A DNA stretch of 15,853 nucleotides from Aurantibrevibacter sp041747755 (GTDB lineage Bacteria; Bacteroidota; Bacteroidia; Flavobacteriales; Flavobacteriaceae), in contig JBGTEN010000305.1 of assembly GCA_041747755.1 (NCBI GenBank), positions 1 to 15,853 on the forward strand. Reading direction: 5' to 3'. The notes beneath the pieces are model-generated. The model did no database searches and was not told the origin of the DNA. It saw nothing but the letters and a program-made list of their open reading frames with translations. A program made the position numbers and the translations under genes. Of this stretch, positions 7,690-14,065 are shown piece after piece; the stretch's first letter is position 1, and each line of letters opens with the position of its first letter.

Positions 7690-8643
7690 TTAGTTTTGAT
7701 GCTCTATATCCTTGTAAGCATCTATTACTTTTTTAACCAGTCGGTGACGTATGACATCTTGTTCATCCAAATAAATCATCTCAATACCTTCTATGTTTTT
7801 AAGGATTAGTAAGGCCTCCTTTAAACCCGAAATTACACGGCGTGGAAGATCTATCTGCCCTGGATCTCCGGTAATCAAAAATTTGGCATCTTTACCCATA
7901 CGTGTAAGGAACATTTTCATCTGTGCATGGGTTGTGTTCTGAGCTTCATCTAAAATCACAAAGGCATTATCCAATGTCCTACCTCTCATAAAGGCAAGAG
8001 GTGCAATCTGTATGGTACCATTCTCTATATATTGTGCTAATTTCTCCGCGGGAATCATATCACGTAGTGCGTCATATAATGGCTGCATATACGGATCTAG
8101 TTTTTCTTTTAAATCTCCGGGTAAGAACCCCAAATTTTCTCCTGCCTCTACTGCAGGTCTGGTCAGTATAATGCGCTTCACCTGTTTTTCCTTTAATGCC
8201 TTGACCGCCAAGGCTACGCCTGTATACGTTTTTCCTGTCCCGGCAGGTCCAATAGCAAAAATCATATCATTATTACGGGCTGCATCTACAATTTTACGCT
8301 GATTGGCTGTAATGGCTTTTATGAGACGACCGCTAACCCCATGCACCAAAACTTCGCCTGAAGCCCCTGTAGCATCATAGGTTTCCTTTCCATTACTGCT
8401 AAGAATTCGTTCTATGGCATTTTCGTCTAATTTGTTATACTTCGCAAAATGCGTTGTTAACATCTCGAAACGTTTATCAAATTCATCCAATAGTTCTTCA
8501 TCGCCATACACCTTTATCTTGGTGCCTCTGGCAACAATTTTAAGCTTTGGAAAATACTTTTTTAGGATGTCTATGTTCTCATTTTGTCGCCCAAAAAAAT
8601 CCATAGGGCTAATATCTGTAAGTTCTATGATGAGTTCGTTCAA
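7690..8643 (-). CDS. phoH: PhoH-family ATPase
   Basis: A cytoplasmic P-loop ATPase of the PhoH/PhoL family (317 residues, normal length), a helicase-superfamily-1-like fold linked to RNA metabolism and ribosome maturation. The N-terminal ~110 residues form a KH-like RNA-binding region (FPKLKIVARGTKIKVYGDEE). Walker A is GPAGTGKT (132-139), Walker B is VILDEAQN (D232, E233), and the GDPGQIDLP sensor and the RHRLV arginine region follow. The start is a TTG at 8641-8643. An in-frame stop lies 33 bases upstream with no ATG or GTG between, and MNELIIELTDISP is the usual family N-terminus, so the TTG is more likely than the internal ATG at codon 14. It leads a two-gene unit with purC, behind a good promoter on the minus strand. 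Confidence 0.94.
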   Translation of the reverse strand: MNELIIELTDISPMDFFGRQNENIDILKKYFPKLKIVARGTKIKVYGDEELLDEFDKRFEMLTTHFAKYNKLDENAIERILSSNGKETYDATGASGEVLVHGVSGRLIKAITANQRKIVDAARNNDMIFAIGPAGTGKTYTGVALAVKALKEKQVKRIILTRPAVEAGENLGFLPGDLKEKLDPYMQPLYDALRDMIPAEKLAQYIENGTIQIAPLAFMRGRTLDNAFVILDEAQNTTHAQMKMFLTRMGKDAKFLITGDPGQIDLPRRVISGLKEALLILKNIEGIEMIYLDEQDVIRHRLVKKVIDAYKDIEHQN

Positions 8644-8682
8644 AGATGCGGGGTGTTTAAATGTTATGTCTTTAAATTATAA

Positions 8683-8711
8683 TTTGATTCGTTGTTTTTT
8701 ATGTAATTTTG
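8683..8711 (+). promoter_or_regulatory. Promoter of the SAM hydrolase-gldFG unit
   Basis: TTTG (8683-8686) and TAATTTTG (8704-8711), with 17 bases between, match the Bacteroidota housekeeping promoter (TTTG at -33, TAnnTTTG at -7) exactly. Transcription would begin near 8717, leaving a leader of about 55 bases before the ATG at 8771. Confidence 0.6.
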
Positions 8712-8716
8712 TTGAA

Positions 8717-8751
8717 CAAACTTAAGTAAAAAATTAGTTTGCCTAACCAAA
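8717..8751 (-). promoter_or_regulatory. Promoter of phoH-purC
   Basis: Read on the minus strand, TTTG (8751-8748) and TAAGTTTG (8724-8717) are separated by 23 bases, at the upper edge of the usual spacing, and both boxes match the Bacteroidota consensus. Transcription would start near 8711, about 70 bases before the TTG start of phoH. The box faces the plus-strand promoter only five bases away. Confidence 0.55.
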
Positions 8752-8770
8752 AACATATCAACAGTGCTTC

Positions 8771-9601
8771 ATGGCAATTATTACCTTAACTACTGATTAT
8801 GGGTACAAAGATCATTTTGTTGGTGCCTTAAAAGGGGCAATTTACAAGGAACTACCAGAGGCTAAAATTGTTGATATTTCACATTCGGTAAGTCCGTTTA
8901 ACATTCAGGAGTGTGCATACATCTTAAAAAATTCGTATAGAAATTTCCCCCTAGGAGCCATTCATGTAGTTGGTGTTGATGCCGAAAAAACACCCGAAAA
9001 TGAACATATTGTTGTTTATGTGGATGGACATTATTTTATAAGTGCCAACAATGGCGTCATTTGTTTAATTACCTCAGAAATAAAACCAGACAAGGTGGTA
9101 GAAATAAACATTCCGGAACCCGTTAAAAGTTCATTTCCCGTAATGGATACCTTTGTTACTGTTGCTTGCCATATTGCCCGTGGGGGTACTTTGGAAGTTA
9201 TTGGAAGGCCTTTTGATGGCCTAAAAGATATTCGCGAATTTTCGGCCCGAATAACGGATAATGGGGACACGATTGTTGGTAGTGTAATTTACATAGATAA
9301 TTACGGCAATGTTATAACCAATATCCAAAAAAGCCTCTTTGAAGCCTATAGAAAGGGGAGAAAGTTTGAATTAAGTGCACGAAATAAAAAAATAACTGAA
9401 ATTCACACAAATTACAGCGATATCATCAATTTTGATTTAGACAAAAGCCAGCGAAAGGGTGCCGGAGATTTATTGGCTTTATTTAATTCTTCGGATTATA
9501 TTGAACTGGCAATTTACAAAAGTGATTTAAATACCGTAGGTAGTGCTTCAACCCTGCTTGGTCTGGATTACAGGGATACCATACTAATAAACTTTTTGTA
9601 A
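8771..9601 (+). CDS. SAM hydroxide adenosyltransferase family protein (DUF62)
   Basis: A 276-residue member of the SAM hydrolase/chlorinase/fluorinase fold family, whose usual bacterial and archaeal members hydrolyse S-adenosylmethionine to adenosine and methionine. The N-terminus (LTTDYGYKDHFVGALKG, 6-22), the VDISH segment (34-38), the SANNGV segment (91-96) and CHIARGG fit the larger domain; ~165-276 is the small C-terminal beta-barrel domain with YIDNYGNVITNI. The Asp-Arg-His triad described for the archaeal enzyme PH0463 is not intact by my reading. D70 is present, but the Arg position in the VDPGVGxxR-like stretch reads N77 (VDAEKTPEN) and the His of FHGRD reads P123 (FPVMD). It is therefore neither a confident hydrolase nor a halogenase. 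Its stop codon overlaps the start of the pseudogene (TAATG), and gldF follows. Confidence 0.88.
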   Translation: MAIITLTTDYGYKDHFVGALKGAIYKELPEAKIVDISHSVSPFNIQECAYILKNSYRNFPLGAIHVVGVDAEKTPENEHIVVYVDGHYFISANNGVICLITSEIKPDKVVEINIPEPVKSSFPVMDTFVTVACHIARGGTLEVIGRPFDGLKDIREFSARITDNGDTIVGSVIYIDNYGNVITNIQKSLFEAYRKGRKFELSARNKKITEIHTNYSDIINFDLDKSQRKGAGDLLALFNSSDYIELAIYKSDLNTVGSASTLLGLDYRDTILINFL

Positions 9602-9790
9602 TGATTTTAAGAAGCGTAAAACTGGCTTTAAAAAAAGAAAAAAGTAGTAGTTTTGAGCGGCTGTTGAAAAACACTCAAGAAATAATCCGCAAATATGTTT
9701 TATTCGAATCGGTTTGGGGTTAAAGCAAAGGTTTTACTTGTCAAGAAGCCACAGAATTGGAGTGTTTATAAGTTGCAAATGGTAAATTAA
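9601..9790 (+). pseudogene. Decayed antibiotic-biosynthesis-monooxygenase-like gene
   Basis: A broken gene fills the gap between the SAM hydrolase and gldF. Frame 1 starts at an ATG overlapping the upstream stop (TAATG) and reads MILRSVKLALKKEKSSSFER, continuing to LFESVW before TAA at 9721. The other reading frame, from 9719 to the TAA at 9788-9790, continues with VKAKVLL and then KKPQNWSVYKLQMVN. Together they resemble the start (RIVKLxFxxE...F) and end (LFxxVWxxTKxLFxxKPEAWSVxKL) of the ~97-residue ABM-fold proteins of flavobacteria, as I remember them. About 40 central residues (the LELYRD...FFTYSYW part) are missing. Removing one G from the GGGG at 9716-9719 restores the frame at the end. 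So there are two lesions: a central deletion and a one-base insertion. The family assignment is from memory and moderately sure; a functional 40-residue peptide is the alternative. Confidence 0.55.
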
Positions 9791-9797
9791 AACAGAA

Positions 9798-10529
9798 ATG
9801 CTGGCCATATTTAAAAGAGAAATTCAAACATTTTTTACGTCCCCTGTTGGCTATTTGGTAATTGGTATATTCCTGGTGCTTAACGGTTTATTTTTATGGG
9901 TTTTTAAAGGTCCTTTTAATATTTTTGAGTACGGTTTTGCAGATTTGGAAAACTTCTTTTTATTGGCTCCTTGGGTGTTTCTGTTTTTGATTCCCGCAAT
10001 AACAATGAAGAGTTTTTCTGAAGAAAAAAAATTAGGGACTCTGGAACTATTGTTAATTAAGCCGCTTACCATTTGGCAAACCGTTTTAGGTAAGTTTTTT
10101 GGAACTTTTGTATTAGCGGTAATCGCTGTTATTCCAACAGTTTTGTACGTATTTACAATTTCTCAACTGGGAACGACCATAGGAAATTTGGACATGGGTG
10201 TGGTTCTCGGCTCCTATCTGGGACTCTTCCTTTTAATAGCCTGTTATACTTCAATAGGCGTCTTTTGTTCCGCACAAACCGAAAATCAAATTGTTGCCTT
10301 CATTCTTAGTTTGGTTTTATGTTTTGTCTTGTATTATGGCTTCGAGGGTTTGTCCACTTTATTTCCAAATGGGGCAACTTCATTGGTTATCAGAAATTTA
10401 GGAATGAAAATTCATTTTGATGGTTTTGCACGGGGTATTATTGATTCAAGAGATTTCATTTATTTTAGCAGTCTATCCATTTTCTTTGTGTTTCTTACTG
10501 TTATTCAATTTAAAAATAGTTCACGGTAA
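9798..10529 (+). CDS. gldF: Gliding-motility ABC transporter permease GldF
   Basis: GldF is the inner-membrane permease of the GldA-GldF-GldG ABC transporter, needed for gliding in Flavobacterium johnsoniae but not in every gliding species. The 243-residue protein is an ABC-2 type permease with about six membrane segments (roughly 17-36, 53-70, 99-121, 134-157, 165-186 and 219-239). The amphipathic start MLAIFKREIQTFFTSPVGY and the cytoplasmic loop KSFSEEKKLGTLELLLIKPL (71-90) are hallmarks of this family. The stop overlaps the gldG start (TAATG), so the two are translationally coupled. The ATPase gene gldA is not in the window, as is usual: it lies elsewhere in flavobacterial genomes. Confidence 0.94.
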   Translation: MLAIFKREIQTFFTSPVGYLVIGIFLVLNGLFLWVFKGPFNIFEYGFADLENFFLLAPWVFLFLIPAITMKSFSEEKKLGTLELLLIKPLTIWQTVLGKFFGTFVLAVIAVIPTVLYVFTISQLGTTIGNLDMGVVLGSYLGLFLLIACYTSIGVFCSAQTENQIVAFILSLVLCFVLYYGFEGLSTLFPNGATSLVIRNLGMKIHFDGFARGIIDSRDFIYFSSLSIFFVFLTVIQFKNSSR

Positions 10530-12193
10530 TGAAAACAAAACTCTTAACCGTACTAAAGGCCATAGCTCTTTTAATTGCCATTAATAGTGTAGCAGGATTT
10601 TTTCATGCGCGCATAGATCTTACAGAAGATAGCAGATACACGCTCTCCGCTCAAGCTAAAAAGACGGTGACCGAATTTATATCTCCTGTAATTATTGATG
10701 TTTTATTGGAAGGGAACCTTCCGGCAGAATTTGTAAAGTTGAAAGTAGAAACACAACAATTGTTAGAAGAATTTGCTGCAAACAACAAGAATATAAAGTT
10801 CAACTTTATAGACCCACTGCAAGACATGGAGCAACCCGAGGCAGTAATAGCCGAATTGCAAAGTTTGGGATTAACACCGGTAAACAGTACGGTTGAAGAA
10901 AAAGGAAAAGTGTCCCAGGAAATTATTTTTCCCTGGGCAATGGTAAATTATCAGGAGACAACCATAAAGGTTCCATTATTGAAAAATAAGTTGGGCGCCA
11001 CCACAGAAGAACGGGTAAACAATTCCGTTCAAGCACTTGAATATGCTTTTGCAGATGCTTTTTATAAATTAAATCTGAAAGATAAGAAGCGTATTGCTGT
11101 ACTAAAAGGAAATGGAGAATTGGAGGATATTTATTTGGCCGACTTCTTAACTACTGTCCGGGATTATTATAATATTGCTGCCATAACTCTTGACTCGGTT
11201 GCCGGAAACCCTCAAAAGGTTTTGGATCAACTAAAAACTTTTGATTTGGCTTTGATTGCAAAACCAACAACACCTTTTTCAGATGCTGAAAAATATGTGC
11301 TGGACCAGTATATTGTGAATGGTGGCAAATCGGTATGGCTTATAGATCAGGTAGCCATAGAATTAGACAGCCTTTTTAATGAAAAAGGAAGTTCTTTAGC
11401 CATAATGCGCCATTTAAACCTTAACGATTTCTTCTTTAAATACGGGGTTCGAATAAACCCGGTCTTGGTGAACGATATGTATTTTACCCAAATAGTTTTG
11501 GCTGCCGGTGAAGGTAATAATGCACAATATAATCCGGTCCCGTGGGTGTATCATCCTATGGTTTTTTCCAGAAATACACATCCTATCAATAAAAACATAG
11601 AAGCAGTTCGCTTTCAATTTGCAAATACTATAGATACGTTGCGAAATGAAAACAAAAAAACAGTGCTTCTTTGGAGTTCTCCATTATCCAAAACAGATGG
11701 TGTTCCAAAACAGATAAGTTTGGATATCATTAATGTACCTCCCAATAAAGACGATTACACAAATGGCAATCAACCACTGGCGGTTCTTGTTGAGGGTACG
11801 TTTACATCGGCATTCAACAATAGAGTAAAACCCCTAAATCTGAAAGAAAATTTAGAGCGGGGAGAACATAATAAAATGCTTGTAGTTGCTGACGGGGATT
11901 TCATTAAGAATCAATTGCGGAACGGCAGGCCATTAGAACTTGGATATGACAAGTGGACCAATAGTTTTTACGGGAACAAGGAGTTCTTGGTGAATAGTTT
12001 CAATTATCTTTTGGATGATACCGGACTTATAAACATTCGAAATAAAAAAGTAGCCATTCCCTTTCTGGACGAAGAAAAAATCAACACCGAGAAAACCAAA
12101 TGGCAGTTAATCAATATAGGCATTCCCGTGCTATTGACACTTGTTTTTGGTGTCCTTTTCTACGGCTACAGGAAGAGAAAATACACCACATAA
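10529..12193 (+). CDS. gldG: Gliding-motility ABC transporter auxiliary protein GldG
   Basis: GldG is the large periplasm-facing partner of GldF, an ABC_transp_aux-type protein (554 residues, usual length). It has an N-terminal membrane anchor (~8-25, VLKAIALLIAINSVAGFF), the typical RIDLTEDSRYTLS segment (28-40), a long extracytoplasmic region and a C-terminal membrane helix (~526-546) followed by a basic tail (YRKRKYTT). The DVLLEGNLPAEF and FNFIDPLQD stretches are characteristic. The substrate of the GldAFG transporter is not established. It lies last in the apparent unit SAM hydrolase, pseudogene, gldF, gldG, 150 bases before dnaN. I see no hairpin terminator after it, so some read-through into dnaN is possible. 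Confidence 0.94.
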   Translation: MKTKLLTVLKAIALLIAINSVAGFFHARIDLTEDSRYTLSAQAKKTVTEFISPVIIDVLLEGNLPAEFVKLKVETQQLLEEFAANNKNIKFNFIDPLQDMEQPEAVIAELQSLGLTPVNSTVEEKGKVSQEIIFPWAMVNYQETTIKVPLLKNKLGATTEERVNNSVQALEYAFADAFYKLNLKDKKRIAVLKGNGELEDIYLADFLTTVRDYYNIAAITLDSVAGNPQKVLDQLKTFDLALIAKPTTPFSDAEKYVLDQYIVNGGKSVWLIDQVAIELDSLFNEKGSSLAIMRHLNLNDFFFKYGVRINPVLVNDMYFTQIVLAAGEGNNAQYNPVPWVYHPMVFSRNTHPINKNIEAVRFQFANTIDTLRNENKKTVLLWSSPLSKTDGVPKQISLDIINVPPNKDDYTNGNQPLAVLVEGTFTSAFNNRVKPLNLKENLERGEHNKMLVVADGDFIKNQLRNGRPLELGYDKWTNSFYGNKEFLVNSFNYLLDDTGLINIRNKKVAIPFLDEEKINTEKTKWQLINIGIPVLLTLVFGVLFYGYRKRKYTT

Positions 12194-12204
12194 CTGTTAA
12201 TAAG

Positions 12205-12240
12205 TTTGTTTCTCTAAAAAGGACATTTAAAATATCTTTG
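12205..12240 (+). promoter_or_regulatory. Candidate dnaN promoter
   Basis: TATCTTTG (12233-12240) is an exact TAnnTTTG -7 box. The nearest TTTG upstream (12205-12208) is 24 bases away, one base beyond the usual range. Transcription would start near 12246, with a leader of about 98 bases. Confidence 0.4.
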
Positions 12241-12343
12241 TTTTGGTGGAGTTTCAACAAATCCTTAAGAAACCTGAGGTATAATAAATATCCTTTTTCC
12301 GCTTAAAACAACTTAGAATCAGGATTTCAAAAAAATATAACTA

Positions 12344-13462
12344 ATGAAATTTATAGTATCTAGCACCTATTTACTAAAACAACTGCAAATCTTGGGAGGA
12401 GTAATAAATAATAGCAATACACTCCCCATATTGGACAACTTTTTGTTTGATCTTAAAAAAAATAAACTCACGGTTTCCGCCTCCGATTTAGAAACAACCA
12501 TGAGCTCTGAGTTGAATGTTGAATCTTACAGTTCCGGTACAATTGCCCTACCAGCAAGATTATTGCTTGAAACCTTAAAAACTTTTCCGGAACAGCCCCT
12601 TACTTTTATTGTTGCTGAAAATCATACTGTTGAAATTAGTTCTAATTATGGAAAATATGCCTTAGCCTATGCCGATGGTGCCGAATTTCCAAAAACAGTC
12701 GAACTAGCTAATCCAAGCACTACAACTGTAATAGGTGATATCTTAGCAACTGCAATCAATAAAACCATTTTTGCTGCAGGTAATGATGATTTACGTCCGG
12801 TAATGAGTGGAGTGTTTTTTCAGTTTTCTCCTGAAAGTTTAACTTTTGTGGCAACAGACGCCCACAAATTGGTTAAGTATCAGCGCAGCGATGTAAGTGC
12901 CTCTCAGGTAGCCGAATTTATAATGCCTAAGAAACCCTTAACCTTATTAAAAGGTATTTTGTCCGCAGCCGAATTTGATGTAACCATTGAATACAATGAC
13001 AGCAATGCAAAATTCAGTTTTGAAAATACAGAATTAGTATGTAGGCTTATAGATGGAAAATATCCTAATTATGAGGCCGTTATTCCCAAGGAGAATCCTA
13101 ATAAATTATCCATTTCAAGAAATCAGCTTCTAAGTTCTGTACGTAGGGTATCTATATTTTCCAACAAGACCACACATCAAATACGCCTTAAAATAGCAGG
13201 GGCTGAATTAAATATATCTGCTGAAGATATTGATTACAGTAATAAAGCAGAAGAACGGTTAACGTGTTCTTATAAAGGAGACGATATGCAGATAGGTTTT
13301 AACTCCCGTTTTTTAGTTGAAATGTTAAACAATCTTACCTCTGATGAAGTTTCTTTAGAAATGAGTTTACCTAACCGCGCCGGAATTTTAACCCCGTCAG
13401 ATGGCTTAGATGAAGGTGAAAATGTGACTATGCTGGTTATGCCGGTAATGTTAAATAATTAA
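12344..13462 (+). CDS. dnaN: DNA polymerase III beta sliding clamp
   Basis: The beta clamp forms a dimeric ring around DNA and tethers the replicative polymerase and other repair enzymes. The 372-residue protein contains the three homologous clamp domains (~1-120, ~125-245, ~246-372). Signatures are MKFIVSSTYLLKQL at the N-terminus, SNTLPILDNFLF, RPVMSGVFF, FVATDAHKLVKY and the GKYPNYEAVIP loop. The C-terminal strand ends MLVMPVMLNN, the position of the MPMR-like tail that borders the peptide-binding cleft. The ATG start follows an A-rich, SD-less leader. Unlike in many bacteria it is not next to dnaA or recF; the position after gldG is the flavobacterial arrangement. A strong terminator follows 14 bases after the stop. 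Confidence 0.97.
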   Translation: MKFIVSSTYLLKQLQILGGVINNSNTLPILDNFLFDLKKNKLTVSASDLETTMSSELNVESYSSGTIALPARLLLETLKTFPEQPLTFIVAENHTVEISSNYGKYALAYADGAEFPKTVELANPSTTTVIGDILATAINKTIFAAGNDDLRPVMSGVFFQFSPESLTFVATDAHKLVKYQRSDVSASQVAEFIMPKKPLTLLKGILSAAEFDVTIEYNDSNAKFSFENTELVCRLIDGKYPNYEAVIPKENPNKLSISRNQLLSSVRRVSIFSNKTTHQIRLKIAGAELNISAEDIDYSNKAEERLTCSYKGDDMQIGFNSRFLVEMLNNLTSDEVSLEMSLPNRAGILTPSDGLDEGENVTMLVMPVMLNN

Positions 13463-13475
13463 AAAGCTCTCACAT

Positions 13476-13509
13476 AAAAAGCCGCTTGAAAATATCAAGC
13501 GGCTTTTTT
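13476..13509. terminator. Bidirectional terminator between dnaN and the coiled-coil gene
   Basis: A 14-bp perfect stem (AAAAAGCCGCTTGA / TCAAGCGGCTTTTT) with the loop AAATA. Because the flanks are A-run and T-run, it works as a Rho-independent terminator on both strands: for dnaN on the plus strand, and for the convergent gene whose stop lies at 13551 on the minus strand. Confidence 0.88.
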
Positions 13510-13550
13510 AGTTCTTCCTTTTAAGTTTTTAATGCAAACCTTCAAGCCCT

Positions 13551-13949
13551 TTAAGGTTGTTTGGATTCCATTCTTGCTAATTTCATTTTATCTCTTTCTA
13601 TATTGCTCTTTTGTTTGTTAATTTGCCTGTTTAGCTTCATAACATCTACCGGAGAGAGTCTTCCCCTACTATTACCTTCTGTGAGTTTTCTTCGGAGTTT
13701 TAATTCCCTATCCTCTGCATTTAAAATGGATTTTCTTTTGGATTCAATATTCTTAGCAAGTTTCACTTTATCCTTTTCTGCATTGGCTACGGCCTTTTCT
13801 TCCTTTTTCCTTTGTTTTAAAAGTTGTAATTCCTCTTTATTCTGCTCTACTTTCTCAGAAATAGGATTGCTGGGAAGCACCTCCTCTTGTCCATAACTTT
13901 GGCAAACCAATAAAAATGTAAAAAACAAAACAAGTGTTGCTGCTTTCAT
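13551..13949 (-). CDS. Small exported lysine-rich coiled-coil protein, unknown function
   Basis: I do not recognise a named family. The 132-residue protein starts with a clear Sec signal peptide (MKAATLVLFFTFLLVCQSYG, probable cleavage before QEEV at about residue 21). The rest is highly charged, rich in Lys and Glu with regular leucine/isoleucine spacing, and reads as a long coiled coil (about residues 30-85 and 100-130), split by a Gly/Ser/Pro break (GNSRGRLSP). It is expected in the periplasm or attached to the envelope; there is no lipobox. It is a monocistronic gene between the terminator shared with dnaN and the promoter region of mnmE. On the minus strand TACCTTTG (13979-13972) is an exact -7 box 22 bases before the ATG, but no TTG lies at the right distance. 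Confidence 0.75.
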   Translation of the reverse strand: MKAATLVLFFTFLLVCQSYGQEEVLPSNPISEKVEQNKEELQLLKQRKKEEKAVANAEKDKVKLAKNIESKRKSILNAEDRELKLRRKLTEGNSRGRLSPVDVMKLNRQINKQKSNIERDKMKLARMESKQP

Positions 13950-13971
13950 ATAGTGCTATTTAATTTAATGA

Positions 13972-13979
13972 CAAAGGTA
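13972..13979 (-). promoter_or_regulatory. Candidate -7 box of the coiled-coil gene
   Basis: TACCTTTG on the minus strand matches TAnnTTTG, 22 bases upstream of the ATG. No -33 TTG is found at 17-23 bases, so support is limited. Confidence 0.28.
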
Positions 13980-14011
13980 TTAAAATTAAAGATTGTAACT
14001 CGGTAATTCGC

Positions 14012-14048
14012 TTTGGCCAAATCCGTAATAAGCTTTTCCCTATTTTTG
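14012..14048 (+). promoter_or_regulatory. Candidate mnmE promoter
   Basis: TATTTTTG (14041-14048) is an exact -7 box 17 bases before the mnmE ATG. TTTG (14012-14015) lies 25 bases upstream of it, slightly too far for an ideal -33 box. That TTTG is half of the 10-bp palindrome TTTGGCCAAA (14012-14021), which could also be a protein-binding site. Confidence 0.38.
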
Positions 14049-14065
14049 TCTTAAAATTCCAAACA

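Noticed and set aside
8771..9601. Calling the DUF62 protein a SAM-dependent chlorinase or fluorinase
   Set aside because: The halogenases are rare and need specific pocket residues that I cannot place here; the family label is a fold name only.
12100..12306. A 68-codon open frame overlapping the gldG 3' end
   Set aside because: It overlaps the conserved C-terminal helix of GldG in another frame and resembles no protein; its downstream part covers the dnaN promoter region.
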